Shown in pieces: positions 30,450 to 41,300 of a stretch of 64,000 nucleotides of DNA. The stretch covers positions 186,001 to 250,000 of the forward strand of contig NZ_LMCP01000044.1 in the NCBI RefSeq assembly GCF_001425625.1. The letters run 5' to 3'. How positions within the stretch are numbered: position 1 is the stretch's first letter; each line of letters opens with the position of its first letter. A model generated the notes under the pieces. The model was not told the origin of the DNA. It ran no database searches and was given only the letters and a program-made list of their open reading frames with translations. The stretch is from Mesorhizobium sp. Root102 (GTDB lineage Bacteria > Pseudomonadota > Alphaproteobacteria > Rhizobiales > Rhizobiaceae). Position numbers and translations under genes: made by a program.

Positions 30450-31376
30450 ATGAGCACTGTCCCGAAAGCGCCGCCTGAGCAGGCGGCAGACAATCAGCAC
30501 GACAGCGGCGGCGAATATTTCGAGGCGCCGATCATTGGCGAGCACGAGGCCGACCAGACCTCGGACGAGCACTTTGAGACGCCCGACGTGCCGGACTCCG
30601 AGCCATCCGCTCCGGGCGCATCGCGTGGCAAGCCGAAGAAAAAACCGTCGGCGATATCGGGCCGGAAATTCCGCAAGCGCGATCTCGTCCGCATCGACAC
30701 GCTGCGCCCGAGCCTCGCCGACCGCATCCGGTCGGACCATCCCGACCTGCCGGCCGGCGCCCGCATCAGCCGCGCCGAGCTCGGCCGCTACCGCATGCGT
30801 TACATGGAGGAGCTGCTGCAGCAGGAACACGGCGAATTTTCCGAGCTCGACCGCCAGGTGGTCGAATCGATCGCCAGGCAAGACACGATTTCCGAAAACT
30901 CAGAGGAGGAGTTCGAGGAGCACCGGACCTTTGCCGACCGCGTTTCCGACAATATGGCGGCCTTCGGCGGCAGCTGGTGGTTCCTGATCTCGTTTGGCAG
31001 CGTGCTGCTGGTGTGGATCGGCATCAACCTGATCGCTGGCATGAGCGCTGCCTTCGATCCCTACCCCTTCATCCTGCTCAACCTGCTGCTCTCCTGCATC
31101 GCCGCCATCCAGGCGCCGATCATCATGATGAGCCAGAGGCGGCAGGAGTCCAAGGACCGCCTGCGCTCCTTCAACGACTACCGCGTCAACCTCAAGGCCG
31201 AACTCGAAGTGCGCCATCTGCACGAAAAGCTCGACTACCTCATCTCGCGCCAATGGACGCGCCTGGCCGAAATGCAGCAGATGCAGCTGGACGCGATGCA
31301 CGAACTGACGGGTGCGAAGAAGCCGAAACGCGCGGTGCGCGGGCGGCGGGCGGTGAAGGCGAGGGCGGAAACCTGA
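30450..31376 (+). CDS. DUF1003 membrane protein
   Basis: A 308-residue protein. Residues 1-75 are acidic and disordered, and residues 75-95 are Lys-rich. The DUF1003 core follows, with DRVSDNMAAFGGSWWFLISFGSVLLVWIGINL and a second helix FILLNLLLSCIAAIQAPIIMMSQ. The C-terminus is a predicted coiled, basic tail (YLISRQWTRLAEMQQMQLDAMHEL). The family has two transmembrane helices and unknown function. The ATG at 30450 has AGGAG eight bases upstream. Confidence 0.85.
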   Translation: MSTVPKAPPEQAADNQHDSGGEYFEAPIIGEHEADQTSDEHFETPDVPDSEPSAPGASRGKPKKKPSAISGRKFRKRDLVRIDTLRPSLADRIRSDHPDLPAGARISRAELGRYRMRYMEELLQQEHGEFSELDRQVVESIARQDTISENSEEEFEEHRTFADRVSDNMAAFGGSWWFLISFGSVLLVWIGINLIAGMSAAFDPYPFILLNLLLSCIAAIQAPIIMMSQRRQESKDRLRSFNDYRVNLKAELEVRHLHEKLDYLISRQWTRLAEMQQMQLDAMHELTGAKKPKRAVRGRRAVKARAET

Positions 31377-31510
31377 GAGGCCGCAGCCTGGACGCACCGA
31401 GCCAAGTCGCTGCGCCAATCGCCAATTGCCCGTTGAAGCCCGCGCCAGCTTCCGCTAAGAAGCCGTGACTTGCCGGTTCACCGGCTGGTTCGTTTTCCGG
31501 ATTCCGGAAA

Positions 31511-31587
<77 letters not shown>

Positions 31588-32185
31588 GCTTCTTTACCAA
31601 GCCTCTCATTTCACTACAAAAAATCATTGTGGCTAGGAATCATCCTCCAATTCGTCCCCCCATTTTTGTCGAATGAACCTAGAATTCTTCGGACATTCAA
31701 GGACGCCAAACCGTCAATTCAGCGGTCACTCTAAGTAGCCAAGTTGCATCAGATCGCAGGGCGAAGATCAGTGCGATCAACCAAAGAACGGCCGATCAGC
31801 ACCGCACAACTCAAGGCAAGATGACGACGACGCGATCCGATCGTCCTGCGACTTATTGCGAGATTATCGAGCCATGGAACGAACTCAGCGATTTGGAACA
31901 GTCAACTGATCACCCATTGTCCCGCCGAACTGCCGCCGCGCATCGAGGGGTTTTTTTGTGCGTGCCGATACTGGTTCCATCCCGGCCCGATTTCCGGCCC
32001 GATCTGGCAGCTTTATCGCCGTACTGACGAGGAAGCCATAGAAGGATTCGTACCACCTTGAGCGGCGGCCGCCAGGGCAGCAAAGCCGGAGTGATGCTTA
32101 GACCAGAAGCAGCCCTCGACCTGAATCTAACAAGCTTCTTACCGCAGCTTCGCACAATAGAACCTGGAAGGATCCAATGGTCCCC
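31588..32185. other. gene-free spacer between tRNA-Arg and the defence operon
   Basis: About 600 bases, visibly more AT-rich than the chromosome to the left. No convincing gene is present. Short frames such as 31821-32027 (+) and 31910-32155 (-) lack ribosome sites and family features. No tyrosine-recombinase motif was found, and no second copy of the tRNA 3' end was seen here. It may hold the decayed left end of the integrated element. Confidence 0.5.
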
Positions 32186-35100
32186 TTACTTGATGGAAAC
32201 CGTTTTGCCTCGGTTGCAAACAAGGTACGTTTTCCCAACACCGCGTCGCGCAAGAACATAACTGCCATGAAGCATCTGCTCCGCCTGCGCTGGGGCTGGC
32301 GCCGTGAAATCATGGCGCACACGAATTCCATGTGCGATTGCCCAGGCACCAAATCCTTGATCAAAGATAACTTTCGCCTCAAGTCCTGACGAAAAGCAGA
32401 TCGTCATGAAACGGCCGTGCGGAACGTTCTTATGGGCGATATCGACCTTGACGTTCCTCAGAGACCCGTAGGCCAATATGGTTGCGGTTTGAATGCCCGG
32501 ATCAGGCCAATCTTGGGCTAGTTGGAAGGGGAATTTCCCTGCGTCATACGGCTTTGGGGCACGTGTTTCTATAGAAAGGCGCAGGCTACCGTCCGAACCG
32601 AGACCAAGTTCGGCCACAGTGTCGATCAGTAGGCGCGTAACTAAAGGTGACAAAACAAACGGATCTTCATAGCAGATGCGCTCGATCGGCTCGTCCCGCC
32701 ATGCGCCGCAATTTCTCAGCTTGGCGCGCAGCATTGCTGCGGCAGTTTTCCCGAACTCTGCGGCCGTAACGTCGAGTTCACTGTCGATCTCGACGAACTC
32801 TGCACCTTGAGTTGGAAGGAACAGCCGATCATCAAGTTCGGACTTATCCAGCGTTAAATTGTAGGCGGCTCGCGCGATCGGATGATCCAGCGGGTCACCC
32901 CAGCCGCGTCCGAGGCGAGCTGCGGTCCGGTCTCTGCTGACCCACAGATGGGTAGGCGCGAGGCTGGCCTCAATTGCGGCGATCGGGGCAGCTCCGTTCG
33001 GGAAGCGGGGTGGATCGACCTCCATCAAGCTAATCCCGTGCCTGACCGCAAAGTCTCGCAATACAAGGCGCGACGCGTCATCCATGCTCGCGACCGCGTT
33101 CCTGGGGAGGCCAATCGAGATCTTTCTTCCGCTCGACGTCCATTTCGAGAGTTGGTTCGCGCCTTGCCAGTCCACAAGATCTGCGGGGTCGAAAGCTCCG
33201 TGCAGAAAGAGAGTCAGCTGAGTCGCGGTAGTTGCCCGCAGTGTGCTGTCGATCTCATCGTAGATTCCGGTGCTGATGATTGCACCTGGTACGAAGAGGT
33301 CGTCCGAAATCAAGAGCTCCGGAATCCGCAAGAAAGTCTTCAGGAAGATGTATGCGCCGGTGCGGTCCAGCGCGTCGACGCCGTCCGGCGCGTCACCAGT
33401 CAAAACACACGACGAGCAAGCATGAATGCAGCCGGGCGTTGCGCAATCGAGGATGTCTTCCGCGCCGCGCAACACCGCTGCGAGATGTTGTTCCAGCGCG
33501 ACTGAGAATCCGGCACCACCCGACGCTCTGTCGAAAAGCAGAAGGGAGACCGATTTTCCCGAAGCAGCATTGGTCGATTCTGTAGCCGCGAATCCCATCT
33601 CGTCAGCTTCGACGCCAAGCTCGTGCGCCAGTGCTTCTCGAATGGCTATGATCAACGCTGTTGCAACGGCTCGTGTGCAGTTCTGGGCAAGCTGAATCTC
33701 CACGACATCTGTCGTGATTTCATGGCCCAAAGCAAAATGCCGTTGGATTTTCCACGTCAGGTCATTTCCTGCGCATATATCGGACAGGTCACCCTTTCTC
33801 CTCCGCAGAGGCAGATGACCTGCCATTTGGCCCGGGAGCGGTGAATTTGGCTCCGGCGCCGTTTCTGCTTCCGCACGCCCGCAATGCAGGCAGATCGCAT
33901 AACCGTGGCCGGTTGGTCCCTTGTTAGAATAGAAGACCAGGCCGTCGCGGCTAGAGCGATAGCGGCCCGAGGATGGATCCGGCAGTCCTCGCCATGGAGC
34001 GTTGCGCGCCGACACCACCGGTTCCTGTGGTTTCACATAGTCAACGATGTCGGTCTCCGCATGGGCGACCGTCCGGCTATCCACCGTAAAGCCGGCGGGC
34101 CTTATGTATTTGCTGCGCTCGATGGAGCGCGAACCGCAATCAGCGCAGCTGTCGGATTTGCGCCCCGAGCGGGTTTCCGCCGTTCCACAGTCCAAGCAGC
34201 GCCAGTGTTGCCGAAGGCTTTGAACCTCGACCAAGTTGTCTTCGTTCGCAGGCCGCTTCCAGTTCAGGGTTACGCCAGCTGATTTATGAACAAGTCCATC
34301 GATAACGACCTCGGATCCGGGCGCATAATCCCGGATCGCCAGATCGAGAGAGCGCTGCGGCCCGAGACTTCGAAACTGTCGCCGTCCGTCGCGCGTCGAA
34401 TGATCGGATTCTTTGCCTGATTGACGAGCGGGGATGAAGGTCACCACATCGGATGGAAATCCATGGCCAGGAAGAAAACCGCGATCGGCCAGACCGCTAA
34501 GGAGAAATTCGTCGCAGTGTCGCTGCAACTCGATCCCCATGCGCGTCCGGCCAGCTTCCTGAATTCCTTCCTCCCGCGCCATCAGCCGAAGGCCTTCCCA
34601 TTCCTCAAGGAATCGCTTCTCAACCGTGTCGAGCGCCACCAGCGCTTCATCGACGAGGGTGACATCTCCGTCGAGCACCGACCGCCGTGTGATGGTATTG
34701 ATGCTTTCCATCGTCAGCTGGCGGGTCGATGGCTTGTCTAGCCATCCAGCAAACAGGGCGGATGAACGCTCCGCCTTCAAAGTCCGATTCATCGACGGAT
34801 CAGCGGGACAACCGAAGAATGCGCCGATGGTCATCCGAAGCGCGTCACCGCGAAGCGAATGAATGAAGGCTGACAGCAGAAAGGCATTTACGTGGCGCTG
34901 AACGATCGGCCGGCTATTCAGAGCAACCTTGGGCGCTGCCATTGCACGTTGAAGGAATTTCTCAGGCTCCCGAAACGCCTCCCGATCAAGCGGGCGATCC
35001 TTGCAGAATGTGAATGCAAGAGATGTAGCCTGATTGCGCCGCCCCGCGCGTCCCACCCGCTGGCGGTAGGAAGCGATGGACGGCGGAACATTGGTCATCA

Positions 35101-38100
35101 TCACTGAGGAGACAGATCCGATGTCGACGCCCATTTCCATCGTGGTGGAACAGTTCAGGATATTGATCCGGCCGTCCTTGAACTCTCCTTCGTAGCGCCG
35201 GAGCCTTTTGCTCGGCTGTTGCGCGGAATGTTCCGCCGCGCGCGCATAGTCAGCAAAGAACGCGATGCGGTCTGATAAGTTGTTCCAGTAAGCGAGCTCT
35301 CTCAGCCCGACGATCGTCTTGTCGGCGTTAAGCCATTCGTCGATTTTCGCACGCGCCTCCTCGCGTCCAATCGGGTCTTCTCCCAGCAGAGGATGCCGCG
35401 GCATCTGGACTGCAGTCGCCCTTTTTAGCCCCGCATCAAGCTGATCCAGCCCATATGGCGTGAGGCCGAACGGCGCGGCGTCGAGTACGCGCCGCGTCAC
35501 CGGGCACAGAAAGCCGTCCGTGACTGGTGCGACGAAGGCCTTGCGGAACGAAAGTCCCCGCGGATCATCGGCCAGGCAGGGCTGGATATCGCGCCATGCG
35601 CGGTCGAGGCATTCCTCGAGATCATCGCGATGCGTAGGGTCGGCCAGATTCAGCGATAATCCCTCGACCAAGAGAGAGACCGGTCGCGGACGGCGACCCT
35701 TTCCGGCAGCCTGCGGCCAGCCAAGGCTATTTCTTTCGGCGGATACGTCCACCCCCGGACCCTTAAGCGTCTTCACTGGCGCCTTTGGCAAGAGCCAGAA
35801 CTGGGTCTGGCGCTTGACCGCAATCGCGCTGTTCGCACGCACGAAGAATGTTAATACGGCTGACAGATAGGACTGCCAATCGGCCGCAGTCTTGTTTCGA
35901 TCGCGAAAAGGCCTGGGCAAATCGCCTTCCCCGCGGCTGTCGATATAGGGGAAGCGAAGCCTCGCGAGTCCAAGTGTCTCTATGGAGTTTGCCGCCCGCG
36001 GTCGCCGCGCGAATTCCCGCAGCAAAAGGAATTCTGCTAGGTTCCGCGAGTCGGCGAAGAGGGTTGGGTCAATGTCGCGGCCCTGCCAGACATCCTTAAT
36101 CCACTCATCGACCTCGATGCTCCGGCTGAGGTTATCGACCAGGTCGCCCCATTCGATACCGTCAGTTCCGCCACCGATCAGCTTTTCCAGCGCGGCGCGT
36201 TTCTGTTTGATAATCGGCTCGATTATCAAGCGGGATTGGTCATTCAATATGCTCTCGAGGCTTGCAATTTCAAAGCGAACGCTTTCCGCCTCGACTGTCG
36301 CGCCCGTACCCGCATGCATGGATTTCTGGACGGCATGATAAACGAAGGAGCGAACGAAGTTTCGTTCCGACTCGATCTGCAGTTTGGCCGCCATGCGTGC
36401 CGTGCCCTGCCTGCTGTCGGTGAACGAAAGCAGGCGTCTGCCGCCTGAAGGCCTCCGGTCGCCAGTGTGGGAAAGCGGCGTCGCCTCTACGCCTTGGAGA
36501 AGCAAGGGTGCCGCGTTTCCGATCATGAATGGCGCGCCGAACCGAAGCGGGCGTAGCACGCGGGGGATCTCTCGCGTCGGCCCCTTGCCGCAGCAAGGAC
36601 AGGCACCGCCACGCTTCTCGTCACTCACGACCGTCAACGTTGCTTCAGTTGCCTGATCACATACGGTCCAGTCTTTCCGATTAAGATAGAATGGCCTCGC
36701 TGATGGGCTCGGCCTCGCCGCAAACAACCGATCAAGACCTAAATCGCCATCGTCGGGCTGGGCATCGTCGGGATCAGTATCATCGTCGGCCACTGGGTAT
36801 GCGTCGCTGTCGAACTCAAACTCGTCGCGAGGCGGGGTCCGCACTGGCGTGGTCAGGCGACCGTCCCTTTCTAATCCTTCGAGAAAGGGTTCGCCGCAGG
36901 ACGTACAGTTGATGATTTCAAGGACTGGCGCAGAACAGTGCGGACACTGGTCGGCGCGCTGGGCCAATATCCCTCCATAGGGCCATTCCAGGGTGGCTTG
37001 CTGACATTGGGGATTGATGCAGCCCCAGATTCCCGGAACGGCTCTTTCAAAGGCGTGGATCCGGATAGGCGCAAGACGTTCGCCCTCAGGCGTTCTTGGG
37101 TCCGTGCGTGTCGCGCGCGACAGCGCCAGTGCCAGTTCTTCGGCAGTCAGCTCCTGAGCTTTGGCGGCAGCTTCGAAGTCATCAAGGGAAACGGCGCCTT
37201 TGTATAAGCGTTCGACCAAGCGCCAGATATCGTCGCGCGAGGCCAGCGCGCCGTAGAGTTCATTTGCATCGGCTGAAGCGATATTCTTTGGCATTGGAGT
37301 GGCGGAACCGCTGGGGCGCAGCGGCATGCGACGGGCGCCCTCGATGACATGAACCTGAGCGTCGGGAATGCCTCCGACATCGGCGAGAAACCGCTTCAGC
37401 TGACTGCGAACATTTTCGCCGCCACCGATCGTGGCTGACGTTGCTACGAAATGAACCTCGGCGGGCTTCACTTCGAAAGCCATAAGGACGCGCCGGAGCA
37501 GCAGCGCGATTTCCGCAGCCGCTGCACCGATAAGCGAATGAGCCTCGTCGAGAACGATCCACTTCAGCTTTCCCTTCGACTTTTCGACAATCGGACGATC
37601 ATCGTCGCGGGCGAGCATGTACTCAAGCATGGTGATGTTGGTAACGAGGATAGGCGGTGGGCTGCGCCGCAGGTCAACACGATCGGGGACCTCTTCAGGT
37701 CTGAGCTTATGTTCGGAGGCTGGGGTGTTCTGTTCGAGATCACCATTGTACAGGCAGTATCTAATTTTGCCCCGGAATGGCTTTGTCCAAGCGGACAAAC
37801 GCATTCTCTGGCTCTCGATGAGGGCGTTCAGCGGATAGAGCATTATCGCCTGAACGCCTTCGAGCCTCGCATTATTGGGTTCAATCTGGCGGGCGAGATC
37901 GCTGAGGATTGGAAACAGGAAACACTCAGTTTTCCCGGAGCCAGTGCCGGAGGAAACGAGTACGGATTGCGGCTCTCCCGGCTTGAGGAGCTGGTTCCAC
38001 GCCTCCAGTTGGTGACGAAATGGCTTCCGTTCGCGCGGAAAACGGTATTCGGCATCATCGGTCCGGTCGAGCGCCTGGACAAAATCAGAGTGGAGAAGGC

Positions 38101-38314
38101 TTCCCGTCAACTCGGCCATTGTTTGGTCGCAGGAAAGGAACGGATGCGCGCCTTCGATTACCGGGCGTTGCAGTAGCGCGCCCTCGCCAGCGTCCGCGGA
38201 ATCGAACAGTTCGCGCAATCTACTGCGCAGGCCCGCATGCGAGAGGCCTGACTGCGCGATCACCGCCTCGCTGGCCCGTCGCCTGATCTGCCGGAGTGTT
38301 TCAAAAGGCCCCAC
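32186..38314 (-). CDS. druE: DruE-like helicase-DUF1998 protein of a Druantia type III defence system
   Basis: Very large superfamily 2 helicase of 2042 residues. Helicase N contains Walker A SSGTGSGKTE (121-130), DEAH (256-259) and SAT (293-295). Helicase C contains FTDSRQGTARMA (631-641), CSTTMEMGVDIG (1055-1066) and QRVGRAGR (1085-1092), and is interrupted by about 400 inserted residues. Cysteine pairs near 432-473 and 572-575 look zinc-binding. A DUF1998 region with further cysteines (CxHxC-like CIHACSSC) follows, then about 400 unassigned residues. Length, architecture and position behind a large druH-like gene match DruE of Druantia type III. It starts at GTG one base after the druH stop (TGAcGTG) with GAGGTGA upstream. 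Confidence 0.82.
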   Translation of the reverse strand: MGPFETLRQIRRRASEAVIAQSGLSHAGLRSRLRELFDSADAGEGALLQRPVIEGAHPFLSCDQTMAELTGSLLHSDFVQALDRTDDAEYRFPRERKPFRHQLEAWNQLLKPGEPQSVLVSSGTGSGKTECFLFPILSDLARQIEPNNARLEGVQAIMLYPLNALIESQRMRLSAWTKPFRGKIRYCLYNGDLEQNTPASEHKLRPEEVPDRVDLRRSPPPILVTNITMLEYMLARDDDRPIVEKSKGKLKWIVLDEAHSLIGAAAAEIALLLRRVLMAFEVKPAEVHFVATSATIGGGENVRSQLKRFLADVGGIPDAQVHVIEGARRMPLRPSGSATPMPKNIASADANELYGALASRDDIWRLVERLYKGAVSLDDFEAAAKAQELTAEELALALSRATRTDPRTPEGERLAPIRIHAFERAVPGIWGCINPQCQQATLEWPYGGILAQRADQCPHCSAPVLEIINCTSCGEPFLEGLERDGRLTTPVRTPPRDEFEFDSDAYPVADDDTDPDDAQPDDGDLGLDRLFAARPSPSARPFYLNRKDWTVCDQATEATLTVVSDEKRGGACPCCGKGPTREIPRVLRPLRFGAPFMIGNAAPLLLQGVEATPLSHTGDRRPSGGRRLLSFTDSRQGTARMAAKLQIESERNFVRSFVYHAVQKSMHAGTGATVEAESVRFEIASLESILNDQSRLIIEPIIKQKRAALEKLIGGGTDGIEWGDLVDNLSRSIEVDEWIKDVWQGRDIDPTLFADSRNLAEFLLLREFARRPRAANSIETLGLARLRFPYIDSRGEGDLPRPFRDRNKTAADWQSYLSAVLTFFVRANSAIAVKRQTQFWLLPKAPVKTLKGPGVDVSAERNSLGWPQAAGKGRRPRPVSLLVEGLSLNLADPTHRDDLEECLDRAWRDIQPCLADDPRGLSFRKAFVAPVTDGFLCPVTRRVLDAAPFGLTPYGLDQLDAGLKRATAVQMPRHPLLGEDPIGREEARAKIDEWLNADKTIVGLRELAYWNNLSDRIAFFADYARAAEHSAQQPSKRLRRYEGEFKDGRINILNCSTTMEMGVDIGSVSSVMMTNVPPSIASYRQRVGRAGRRNQATSLAFTFCKDRPLDREAFREPEKFLQRAMAAPKVALNSRPIVQRHVNAFLLSAFIHSLRGDALRMTIGAFFGCPADPSMNRTLKAERSSALFAGWLDKPSTRQLTMESINTITRRSVLDGDVTLVDEALVALDTVEKRFLEEWEGLRLMAREEGIQEAGRTRMGIELQRHCDEFLLSGLADRGFLPGHGFPSDVVTFIPARQSGKESDHSTRDGRRQFRSLGPQRSLDLAIRDYAPGSEVVIDGLVHKSAGVTLNWKRPANEDNLVEVQSLRQHWRCLDCGTAETRSGRKSDSCADCGSRSIERSKYIRPAGFTVDSRTVAHAETDIVDYVKPQEPVVSARNAPWRGLPDPSSGRYRSSRDGLVFYSNKGPTGHGYAICLHCGRAEAETAPEPNSPLPGQMAGHLPLRRRKGDLSDICAGNDLTWKIQRHFALGHEITTDVVEIQLAQNCTRAVATALIIAIREALAHELGVEADEMGFAATESTNAASGKSVSLLLFDRASGGAGFSVALEQHLAAVLRGAEDILDCATPGCIHACSSCVLTGDAPDGVDALDRTGAYIFLKTFLRIPELLISDDLFVPGAIISTGIYDEIDSTLRATTATQLTLFLHGAFDPADLVDWQGANQLSKWTSSGRKISIGLPRNAVASMDDASRLVLRDFAVRHGISLMEVDPPRFPNGAAPIAAIEASLAPTHLWVSRDRTAARLGRGWGDPLDHPIARAAYNLTLDKSELDDRLFLPTQGAEFVEIDSELDVTAAEFGKTAAAMLRAKLRNCGAWRDEPIERICYEDPFVLSPLVTRLLIDTVAELGLGSDGSLRLSIETRAPKPYDAGKFPFQLAQDWPDPGIQTATILAYGSLRNVKVDIAHKNVPHGRFMTICFSSGLEAKVIFDQGFGAWAIAHGIRVRHDFTAPAPAQAEQMLHGSYVLARRGVGKTYLVCNRGKTVSIK

Positions 38315-38315
38315 G

Positions 38316-41300
38316 TCAAATCACCTCATACTTCTTTAGGAAATGCGGATAGGCGCCGGAAACATATGCAGGGCTCTCGCGTATCATTCGGCGAGCGATG
38401 AGCAGGCACTGCGCATCGATCGCCATGCGCCCATTCGCGCATGCCGCGATAAGCACAGGCACAAGCAGCCCTTCGAAGGACTGCAAGTCGAAGCGCGGGT
38501 GCAGTTCCTCGGGAAGTGTTACCTTAGAAATCACGAGATTTTCCGCAATCACAGCGCTGCCTTGTGTGCGCCGAGCAGGTCCATCAGCGTCCCGTAGCCG
38601 TTGATCGCGAATATAGTCTTGAGCTAAATCGCGGACGCTTCGCGCCGCAACCTGGGCCCGGATGAATCCTAGGCTCTGAAATATCGATGAAAGGGCGGGT
38701 TCCAGATCGCAAACCGCGGATATCAACGCAATCATCCGCTCTCCGCACAGTTTCAACCGCAGATCATCTGCGAGACCCGAAATTGCGCTTTCGTATGTGT
38801 GATACTCCGCCGTTAACGCCGCCTTCCATGAATCCTTCGGAAATTGCAGCCAGAGGAATGGAAGCTGATTCTGGAGACTCCAAATCAAGTTTCGCTCTAC
38901 GTCATCTCGGCAGCCCAGCAATAGCCGGATCAGGGCGACGGGAGATCTCGGCAACAGCCGAAGCACATCGAAGGCGGAAGCGGGCAAGCCATTCAGATGT
39001 GCGATCAGTTCGGTCAGCCAGTTGATGTCTAAGGTTGCCGACGTGCTCCCTGCAATATCAGCCAGCGCCGACAGGACTGCGGTCTGGCGTTCCGCATGCG
39101 CGGATTTTGCCATTGCAGTCAGCAATATGCTTGAGGATGGCATCGCCTCGCTCTTTCCGATGACAATCGGCTTCGAAATGACCTCCGTTCCGTCACGCAG
39201 ATAGACAAGGCACGGACCAACGCATCTCTCCGGGAGCGTCCACGTGTTGTCGCCAGCCGGGTCAAGCGCGTGATCGTGTCTCGGGGAGAGGATCATGCGA
39301 GCGACAGGGCGGGTCGTGTCGTTCAATCCAAACGTGCTGAAGCGGATCTGCCCATCAACATATGCCGGGGGCGGATAGCGGTAGCGGCCGATCCGGAAAG
39401 GCATCTGCTGGCCAAGGAAGACCATTTCTGCCACGGCGTCGTGTTCTGTCGCTCCAGCCAGAATTTCGTCGATCCCATTGCGCAAAGCGCCGAGGGGATA
39501 TTCCTCATCGACCTGCACAGTGAGGCCGGACGAGCGAGACCCTTTGAGCGTGACGTCAAGAGCCGTGCGGGAGGGCGATACCGCCACGGCCCCGCGGAGC
39601 ATGCCGATGTCGATCGACTGACCTGCAGCCAGAACAGTGCCATCGGAAAGGACGATTGCGGCATCGCGACCGGCAATCTTTAGCCAGACTGAGAATCCGT
39701 GTCCCTCTGGCGGGATGAGAACCGCTCGTATCCGGTAGGCTGGTCGGCTCCGAAACCGCATCTTCATCTGATTGGCAGATGTTACAGATTGCTCGAAGAG
39801 ATCTTGCGGGAACTGGATTGTCCAGTCGTCTAGGCCCCTTACCGATATCTCGCACGCCTGCGCGGAGGTCATGCGCCCCGATATGCCCGCAAGCGGTGTT
39901 ATCATGGCGACTTGGCGCTTTTCGAGCTGAATGCTCGCTTCCGGATCCCTCCATGAGACGTCAATTCGACCGACTGCCTTGATAGGTCGCACATATTCCG
40001 TCCACTTGTCCCCCGGTCGCCGCCAGAATATCTCTCCCTTCCGTGGCTGCCTCAGACCCCCGTTCTCGACGATCGAGGGCGCAAGCGGACCTTCTATCAG
40101 GTCACAATCCGGATCCGCGCTTTCGAATTGCCCAGACGGCTTGCCGCCGAGATCAAGTTCCGCATCACGTTCGTCAGAGTTGGGTTCAACGCGATATCGC
40201 GCAGCGCCGCTCTCGCCACTTTCAAAATAAGTGGCGCCTGAAATCGTGGCGAGACACCGGTGCAAATGGGGAAGGAGTTCGATGTCTGGAATTGTGTCCG
40301 GATCGGCGGGCCGAACGGCCCATCCTTCCGGATATAAAACATACAGTCTGTGGGCACTGCTCCGGTGTGATCCCCTGCCAGCAAGGCTCAGCGCCTCCGC
40401 GCTGCCGGCCTCCGTTGGGACTTTCCGCAACACCAATATCTCGGAGTTGACGGCCTCGCCTCGTGGCCAGACGATAGGGCAGTTGACTCCATTCGTCGTC
40501 AGGTTTGCCAATATCGGCATCGAGAACGGGATATCCGGAATTATTTTGTCGAGCCGAACGAGCGGCCGTACACGCCAGCGCTTTTGTGTGCCAGAGGGGG
40601 GTTCGAACAAGGCGAACTCGCCGGAGACCTTATTGGCCAGCGCGCCCGATGCGACCGCGCGCAATCGGCCAAGTCCGGTCGACGCATGTGGTATTCGAGC
40701 TGCCGGCATATCTCCGTCGGCCCGGATCTGGATTGCGGGTTGCCACATACCGTCGATCTTCACGAGGAATCGGGTGGCTTCTATTCCAGAGGTGGGGAGC
40801 CCAGCGGCGGGCTCATTCATTAGTCCGGAAAGGATTTCGCTCGCGATCCCGGTTTCGCCTGCGGGAATGTATAGTGGCAGGTCCTCTCGCCATTCGGGAT
40901 GCTTCAAGTCGAGCAACTGGGCATGGGGGAGATTGGCCTGGGCCTCGCTTTCGGCCTTTCTCCGCCAAAACAGTATCCGTTCGACCAATTCAGCGCACAG
41001 CGCGACAAACTCGTTGTGGCGGTAGCTTTTGCGCATTTGCCCCTTTTCTTCATGGGCAATACTCTCGATTTCACTGGTCTCGGGTTGCAGTAGGCCCAGT
41101 GCTCCTCGGAGAATCGATCGCAAGTATTCCTTCAGCCACCCGCGCGATGACTCATCCAAAAGCCGGACCGGAAATCCGCCCTCGAGTGCGAGCGTCAGCA
41201 GATACTCATGCGTTGAGCCGTTCATGCGTAGGTCGCGCCGCCAATGGATGAGCCCGCGACTCGTCAGATCGGCCTTTTTATTTTGAGCCAGGGTATCGAA

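Noticed and set aside
31821..32027. Small gene or integrase remnant after tRNA-Arg
   Set aside because: There is no ribosome site, no recombinase catalytic residues and no resemblance to a known family.
32882..33505. 207-residue + strand frame inside druE
   Set aside because: It is antisense to a well-supported coding region and has no recognisable motif.
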